Positions 59,601-64,000 of a stretch of 64,000 nt of DNA are shown piece after piece. Every line of letters begins with the position of its first letter. Within the stretch, counting starts at the first letter, position 1. Under the pieces are notes generated by a model, which was given only the letters and a program-made list of their open reading frames with translations, did no database searches and was not told the DNA's origin. Where the stretch lies: contig NC_087071.1 of assembly GCF_963678635.1 (NCBI RefSeq), positions 17,109,613-17,173,612 of the forward strand, given 5' to 3'. Made by a program: the position numbers and the translations under genes. The stretch is from Symsagittifera roscoffensis (Eukaryota; Xenacoelomorpha; Acoela; Convolutidae).

Positions 59601-62600
59601 GTTTCTCAATTTTGATGTTTCTATTTACCAGAGTTTGTTCCGTTTCAGCTATTTCTGTATCACTGTTTTCTAACGAATCACAAATGGCTCGTGCCCACTC
59701 ATAGTTATTGGAAAAGTCCGTGTTACTGAGGAGGTCTAATCCGCCCATTCTTAGTGGTAGTGCAAAAAGGTTGCGATCTCCATCGGTTATATGGTTTTTA
59801 CCAGTAATACTAGGAAGTAGCTGCTGTCTTACGTTTTTCTCAATTTCATCCATTTTCTTAAATGCTTCCGGAGTTGTTCTGGTTAGAAAGCTTAATTTAT
59901 TTTGAACTCCCTTTGTGTAGCAGGAGTACGAATTTTGTGGTGATGTTTTAGCTATTTTAGAAAACGTTTCAGTTAGGATAGCTGTCTTTTCAATTTCGCT
60001 TTCGATGTACTTATCGCATGCTGATGGTGTTTCTATGACCGATCCAAGGACTCTAAAACCGTGTACCATTGTAATATTTGTGCCTTCGAATATTTTTATG
60101 GCGCTTTCACGACAGTTTTCCTTTACTATGAGTTGACACTTGGAAAGCTTCACATTGTACCTGAAAGCCTTTCCGTGCACATCTAGGTTGTCCAGTATTG
60201 CGCGGAGACTCTCAAGATCACCTGCAGCGCTTCCATCATCTGCGTACCATTTTTGGGTGACATTTGGCTTTTGCAGGAGCTGAATCAGTGGGATTATTCC
60301 AATTCCGTACATAGCCATTGCGAGGGGATCACCTTGCGTTGTGCCTTCGGTATATGTCAAAACCGTGTTATTGACATATATATTTGAGGGATGTTTATAT
60401 GAGTTGGCCAGCGAATGATTTAGTGCCGGACAAAGGATTTCTACATTTTTTAGAGCAAGTTCTCTATTGAGCGAGTTGAAGGCGTTTTCTGCATCAATAA
60501 GTAGTCTGGCTTCCGTTTCCGGTTTCTCAAACTCCTTCCTCAAGCTGTGGATAGCATATTCGATTCCACACTTCTGGCCTAAGCAGAGTTGGAATATTTT
60601 TTCCGAGATTTTTAAGGTCTGATTTTATACATTGGGTGATTGTTTTGCCCATTTTTCTTCTCAGAACCTCGCCTATACCAATGGGCCGTACCCCTGGAGT
60701 ACTCCTTTTGTTTTCTTGTCTGAAAGGCAGCCAATGGCGGCAGATATTTTGCCTGTACTCATTAGTTTATCAAATTGCTTAGCTTCCTCGTTTACTTCGG
60801 ACTTCTTCTGTTTTGGATGTCTAGCTTTCGCTTCAGTGAAAAGAGCGTCTAATAGGCCTTGCTTCCATAAAATAATGCGGCGGCTCAGTGTTTTGGCTAT
60901 AGTAATTTCCTTTGTTAAAAGGAAGGCAAACTCCACTATCGAACAGCGAAAGTGTAAAGGTCACAAAAAAAGTGATCCACTTCTAACTTCGAAAATGGAA
61001 TTCAATTATCAGATTTTCTAGTGAAATCAAAATTTTACCTATTGATTCAGTTTTATCAAAAAAGTGTCAATCATAAATTTTTCTAGAAAACCAAAGAGCC
61101 TAAAGGCCATTTTTTTTTTCGCGGATGTTCGAAAATTGAGACTTTTTAAAAAGTTAAGTATTTTTTGTTTACTTGCGTTTATTGACTCTTTTCCAACTGC
61201 CTGTTGGCTTTATTTTAGTTGTTCAAGTGTAAAAGGTCAAAAGGAATTTTCAATTATATTGGTCTCGACGATTTTTTTGTTTGTATTTTTCTCACGAAAA
61301 AGTCAAAATTTCTTCTCGCTCAAATTTGATTTTTCCCTGTTTGAGTTTTGATTTCTTTTTAAATTCAATTCATCTCATTTCTTAAAAGAAAGGCACATTC
61401 TACTATCGAGCAGTAAAAAGGGAAAGGTTCCGAAAAACGTTATCAATTTCTACTTTCAAAACTCGACATTAATTTTCTGAATTCCTAGCCGAGTAAAAAA
61501 TTAAATATTGATCCATTTTTCTCTAAATGGGATTACTTTAAGTAGAAAGTGCCGGTCATAATAATGTCTTGAACTTCAAAGAGCTTCATTGTCATCGATT
61601 TGTTGAAAAAGTTGAAAAGTTCTCAATCGACTTTTTTCGGTTTCCTTGTTCCTTTACATTTTTCCAACTGTTTGTTGACTATGTTTTTGGTTTTTGCTCC
61701 GTTTTGCTTGATCCGTTTTCAAATAATCAATTGAACCCTTAACTAATTGTCTAGTTTTCCTCTCGTTGCTCTACGCACAAACTTAACGACCCAAATTGAA
61801 AAAAAATGGTTCATTTTTTTAAAAATAATTGTTTAAATAACTTGCTGTGCTAATTTTGCTTTATTTAGAAGTTGACGAATTGGGTTTGTTGAAAAGTGAT
61901 TTGGACGAAAGTGTTTCCACTCTGAAGAAAGTTTGTGAGAAGATTAACTGCACGTGTATGCAACTCAGACTCAAACAAACAACAACAGCTACACAAACAG
62001 CAGTTCCCAGTTCTAATGGTATAGTGTAATTGATTTAACTGTTACTCCTGTTTCTGCTATGAAAAGGCAGCGAAGAACTATCCTTAATTGGGAGCTATCA
62101 GGCAATAAATTTTGAGGGACTTTGAACAATTTTTTGGGGAGATTTCTAACCGAATAAAAAAAATGATTGTTGGTGAGACCCTTTGTAAAAAAAAACTGCC
62201 CTAAAACTTTTCGGTGGCTTATATTCTTAAAGTATTTACCATCAGCATAAAAAGTTTCCACAGCTTTTTGGTAAGTTTTTGGAAAATTGGTCAGGTTAAT
62301 TTCATTTGGACAAAATATTGGAAATTCATTTGGAAATTGAATCGCCGCTCATCCCCAAGATACTCCTATATAAGACATAAGTCTGACTTAAGAAGTTTGT
62401 TTTTAACCTCGGGTTGTAGCTGTTCTGAACTATGTCCTTTTTTCGCCTTGTGCTTCCAAGAGTAACGATCCTCAACTATCAACTGTAATAAATAGAGATA
62501 AAACAAGAGTAGAGCTTATTGAAACTGATGAGATGATACGGGGTATAGTAATTTGAATCTGTGACGCAAATTTAATGAATTTTTTTGTAAAATCTACTTT

Positions 62601-62929
62601 ATCTTGTAGGTTCTACGACTATCGGATTTTCGGGCTGTTTCAGGTTTAATCACAAAATTATTATATTCACTCAATGGGTTGGTCCATCAGCTGATCAGTC
62701 CATTGTTTGAGTTTGTTTTTACTAATATAAATTGGTTTATGCAGTACGCTATGATGAGAATCAACTTCTGCTTTTAGGTACATTGAATGGTTGTGCCGAT
62801 GTTGAATATGACTCTGCTACTGGTCCAAATGCTTCTAAGAATGGCAGCAATGATGGTATCGGGGAAACAGAAGAAAACGTGGATGACCCAAATGTGAAAT
62901 GGGTGTCTGATTTCCTTATAAGGAAACAG
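47647..62929 (+). CDS. GTPBP1: GTP-binding protein 1/2, N-terminal half (continues past window)
   Basis: Exons: 47647-47875 (or its duplicate 51259-51487), 53116-53187, 53783-53889, 55947-56052, 61869-62018 and 62778-62929. All junctions but the last are phase 1, and the last leaves phase 0. The first ~120 residues are low-complexity (Ser/Thr/Asn-rich, then an acidic EDMDVAEAEDE). After that TLVRPSDREWTLIERYLSQR, EFVLELGSGE, DELGLLKSDLDESVSTLK and KWVSDFLIRKQ line up in order with the conserved region before the G domain of GTPBP1 (GQGSDGTEYGLSEADMEAS, VRDYLVRKR). Six exons give 272 residues using one first exon. The P-loop and the rest of the translational-GTPase domains must lie to the right. 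The family acts in ribosome-linked GTPase functions and exosome-mediated mRNA decay. GTPBP1 and GTPBP2 cannot be told apart here. The intron at 56053 has a GC donor (GAG|GCAAGT). The last donor is CAG|GTTGGA. The start ATG has context AACAATGG. Confidence 0.82.
49305..49640. repeat. MITE-related G/C-run repeat (unit 2)
   Basis: Duplicate of 45690-46030 with a shorter G-run. Confidence 0.65.
50038..50455 (+). repeat. dispersed repeat family A (unit 2 of 3.6-kb duplication)
   Basis: Duplicate of 46425-46852 with the same sequence features. Confidence 0.8.
51259..51487 (+). CDS. GTPBP1: second copy of the GTPBP1 first coding exon
   Basis: Identical in reading to 47647-47875. It starts MAHLVDMGCPLPP, has a Pro/Thr-rich segment and ends in SLLNLSCEQFQKVM and a phase-1 donor AATG|GTAAGA. 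The acceptor (long T-run, CAG) and donor are intact in both copies. If both were spliced in tandem using the first AG of the acceptor, the junction would read GAG TAA and stop. If the AG two bases further on were used, the repeat would be in frame. So the copies may act as alternative first exons, or one is skipped. Confidence 0.75.
51950..52460 (+). repeat. diverged short repeat (family E)
   Basis: Repeats of a module containing 'ttatg.cc.tcgga...gtca', 'ttttgattt.ttgacc', 'cttttctcg..aacta' and 'ctctgcataagcggct' or 'ctctgcttaagcggct' (about 52123 and 52430). A relative lies at 37660-37795. No coding function is seen. Confidence 0.45.
52846..52881 (+). repeat. R1 terminal hairpin
   Basis: TCGCAAGTGGTGCGAAGCTC then GGCTTCGCCTCTGTGT. 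Perfect stem GCGAAGC/GCTTCGC. In the GTPBP1 intron upstream of exon 2. Confidence 0.75.
53708..53722. repeat. poly-G tract upstream of GTPBP1 exon 3
   Basis: Uninterrupted G-run of about 13 followed by a G-rich GTGAGGGAGGG segment, 60-75 bases before the exon 3 acceptor. Potential G-quadruplex on the coding strand. Confidence 0.6.
54160..54640 (+). repeat. dispersed repeat family A
   Basis: Diverged copy with 'gaacgaattctagtttcgaa', 'attgatccagtttatttaca', 'gaaattcgaagag'. Plus strand, GTPBP1 intron between exons 3 and 4. Confidence 0.6.
54759..55452. mobile_element. foldback element with ~240-bp inverted arms
   Basis: Ends are the perfect 14-bp inverse pair CAAATTATCCGGAC and GTCCGGATAATTTG, flanked by ATT on both sides, a possible 3-bp target duplication. 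Inverse similarity continues inward for about 240 bp per arm ('aaaacttgaaaactaaaacg' against 'cgttttaattttcaagtttc', and 'caatcaaaaattacgccaaa' against its inverse). Total 694 bp, non-coding. A related copy with an insertion is at about 31893-33075. Confidence 0.8.
55461..55866. mobile_element. inverted-repeat element built of CCCAAATGGCAT motifs
   Basis: Left side carries three copies of (CC)CAAATGGCA within 55 bases. The right side carries three copies of the inverse TGCCATTTGGGA within 56 bases. The spacing is similar, so the two ends are inverted repeats enclosing about 290 bp. It adjoins the foldback element on its left and lies 80 bp before GTPBP1 exon 4. Confidence 0.7.
56585..56612 (+). 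repeat. R1-like hairpin (short form)
   Basis: CTTGCGAAGTGTAGCTTCGC followed by CTCTGTGT. The stem is GCGAAG(x)/(x)CTTCGC. Same tail as the R1 hairpins. Confidence 0.6.
58350..58398 (+). repeat. H1 right-end hairpin (diverged)
   Basis: CAGGGTGTCGTCGCCCTG then 'aaacggccagtcttg', corresponding to the H1 right end at 3190-3220, and immediately followed by a tRNA-like segment. Confidence 0.6.
58430..58494 (+). repeat. tRNA-like SINE head
   Basis: A-box-like TGGCGCGGATGATAGGGC, a TTCACTTGCAAGCTGGA anticodon-arm-like segment, and the T-arm/B-box-like GCGGTTTGGATCCCGC. It resembles a degraded tRNA. The following sequence leads into a partial family A repeat. Confidence 0.5.
58500..58615 (+). repeat. 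dispersed repeat family A, 5' part only
   Basis: 'aaaagtctcacaatttgttc', 'gtttgaagtttgatttt', 'ttcatttcctttgttaa'. Truncated at about 58610, where the flank of the retrotransposon fragment begins. Confidence 0.55.
58756..60936 (-). pseudogene. non-LTR retrotransposon fragment with restriction-like endonuclease
   Basis: Minus strand, in several frames: 60936-60673 (upstream RT region, FDKLMSTGKISAAI and TKGVL), 60543-59539 (reverse transcriptase), 59561-59046 and 59022-58756. RT blocks are DAENAFNSLN, TTQGDPLAMAMYG and YADDG. Then come CPCG...H...C (a CCHC knuckle), the RHN motif, an EPKLQ segment and DARLDI...FFDVKI, consistent with a PD-(D/E)XK nuclease. This order (RT, CCHC, RHN, nuclease) is that of R2/NeSL/Hero-type elements. 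The clade is not resolved. It is disrupted by frameshifts at about 60545-60670, 59550 and 59030. The 5' end is truncated near 60910, where a family A repeat abuts. It lies antisense in a GTPBP1 intron. Confidence 0.85.
60905..61215 (+). repeat. dispersed repeat family A, truncated at 5' end
   Basis: Begins at 'tttcctttgttaaaaggaag', contains 'gtgatccacttctaacttcg' and 'ctattgattcagttttatc', and ends CCAACTGCCTGTTGGCTTTA. Directly followed by another copy. Confidence 0.75.
61216..61690 (+). repeat. dispersed repeat family A, tandem neighbour
   Basis: Contains 'ctatcgagcagtaaaaaggg', 'ttatcaatttctactttca', 'attgatccatttttctct' and the terminal CCAACTGTTTGTTGACTATG. It ends about 180 bp before GTPBP1 exon 5. 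Confidence 0.7.
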
Positions 62930-63170
62930 GTTGGATTCTTATGTTAAAATAAGTAACAAAAAGATGGAACATACATAATTAACAAAAAGAGCAAGTTACC
63001 AATTTCAGAAATAATTTTAAGGCATAAACTACCTCAAGAATTTACAGAATTTATGTCTCATTTTCGCGTAAAAAATCATGTTTTCGTGTGCTTGAAAACT
63101 TACTGTATCAGTTTGTTCAAAATCGGTTGATATTTTTTTGCTCAGGTAAATGGGATCAATTGAGTAATTT
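62930..63170 (+). other. start of GTPBP1 intron after exon 6
   Basis: Follows the donor GTTGGA. The exon frame stops at 62945-62947 if read through. No G-domain exon is seen up to 64000. Confidence 0.6.
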
Positions 63171-63171
63171 T

Positions 63172-63260
63172 TAACTTGCGAAGCAAAGTTGCAAAGTGTT
63201 GTATTACGACCTTTCTCTTTTTTCCAACCCAAGTCGCAAATATTGGTGCCACGTTTTGGG
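63172..63260 (+). repeat. H1-type left-end hairpin
   Basis: ACTTGCGAAGCAAAGTTGCA then 'gtattacgacctttctctt' and 'ccaacccaagtcgcaaatat', as at 2510-2590. It leads directly into the 159-bp tandem repeat. Confidence 0.65.
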
Positions 63261-63735
63261 GCACCTTTAAAGCTTTTTGATCACATGTGCTTTGAAATTC
63301 GATTAGTAATAAGTTAACACAGTTGATGAATTTCTCATTGTTCAAAAGAACCGAAAAAAATTATTTGCTTTTAAATATCAGTACAATAATAAAAACTCAT
63401 TTTCAGAATTTTTTTGGGGGCACCTTTAAAGCTTTTTGATCACATGTGCTTTGAAATTCGATTAGTAATAAGTTAACACAGTTGATGAATTTCTCATTGT
63501 TCAAAAGAACCGAAAAAAATTATTTGCTTTTAAATATCAGTACAATAATAAAAACTCATTTTCAGAATTTTTTTTGGGGCACCTTCAAAGCTTTTTGATC
63601 ACATGTGCTTTGAAATTCGATTAGTAATAAGTTAACACAGTTGATGAATTTCTCATTGTTCAAAAGAACCGAAAAAAGTTTTTTGCTTCTAAATATCAGT
63701 ACAATAATAAAAACTCATTTTCAGAATTTTTTAAA
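63261..63735 (+). repeat. 159-bp tandem repeat, three copies
   Basis: Units start GCACCTTTAAAGCTTTTTGA at 63261, 63420 and (one change) 63579, each ending 'ctcattttcagaatttttt'. The units differ by only a few bases. A single, more diverged version of the same unit is at about 30205-30360 in CHMP6 intron 1. Confidence 0.9.
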
Positions 63736-63915
63736 CTCGACATATCTCGCAATATTTGTGAAAAACATAATTTATACATAATTTGGCTTTATGCTCTCCA
63801 ATTTATTACATGCTAATGTGTCTGCTTGTATTTAGTGCCTATTTTCCGGCTTCGAATTGGCAATTTGTTAGCATATGTAGCTGCGTTATTGGTGGCTAGT
63901 TTTTGGGGCTTTTAA

Positions 63916-63954
63916 GCATCCGTCGGTGAGTGGTTAGGGCGTGAGAATCAAATT
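63916..63954 (+). repeat. tRNA-like SINE head lacking its B box
   Basis: GCATCCGTCGGTGAGTGGTT then AGGGCGTGAGAATCAAATTTG matches 30517-30556. The ~50 bases holding the B box in that copy are missing, and the sequence resumes at 'gaggcctatttctacttctt'. Confidence 0.55.
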
Positions 63955-64000
63955 TGAGGCCTATTTCTACTTCTTGTTTCGACTTTCGAAGAAAAAGGAT

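Larger units (their letters stand above)
56053..61868 (+). other. GTPBP1 intron with GC donor, contents
   Basis: A 5.8-kb intron, donor GCAAGT and acceptor tttatttag. It holds the R1-like hairpin at 56585, the H1 end and tRNA-like head at 58350-58494, the minus-strand retrotransposon fragment and family A repeats. From about 56620 to 58340 no feature is recognised. Confidence 0.75.

Overview
The window is animal nuclear DNA. It is AT-rich, its genes are split by multi-kilobase introns with GT-AG and some GC-AG boundaries, and the exons encode two conserved metazoan proteins. The space between exons is dense with decayed non-LTR retrotransposons and short hairpin- or inverted-repeat-bounded repeats. 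No species can be named from the sequence.

Layout. 1-2.9 kb: no recognisable gene, possibly an old LTR-element remnant. 2.9-18.7 kb: a 7.9-kb direct tandem duplication. Each unit holds the last three exons of an unrecognised plus-strand gene, a 268-273-bp hAT-type MITE with an 8-bp target duplication, and the 3' part of a minus-strand Jockey/CR1-like retrotransposon. Only in unit 2 does that retrotransposon continue to its 5' end (19825), where it encodes a 2A-like motif, a PHD-like zinc finger and an APE endonuclease. 21.3-22.5 kb: two phase-compatible minus-strand exons of an unrecognised zinc-ribbon-like protein. 22.5-29 kb: repeats.

29.4-40.9 kb: a complete four-exon plus-strand gene for the ESCRT-III subunit CHMP6 (Vps20), 220 residues. 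Its large introns carry foldback elements, tRNA-like SINE heads and a decayed CR1/L2-like element. 44.8-52.1 kb: a second, almost identical 3.6-kb direct tandem duplication. It duplicates the first coding exon of the next gene. 47.6-62.9 kb: the 5' half (six exons, counting the duplicated exon once) of a GTPBP1/GTPBP2-type translational GTPase. The G domain must lie beyond the right edge. A minus-strand non-LTR element with a C-terminal restriction-like endonuclease sits in one of its introns. 63.2-63.7 kb: a 159-bp unit in three tandem copies.

The two conserved genes are not known to share a pathway: CHMP6 acts in endosomal membrane scission, and GTPBP1 in ribosome-associated GTPase and mRNA turnover functions. 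The points most worth following are the duplicated GTPBP1 first exon, the GC-AG introns with a strong AG|GCAAGT donor in both conserved genes, the variant 2A motif, and the near-uniform plus orientation of the dispersed hairpin repeats.
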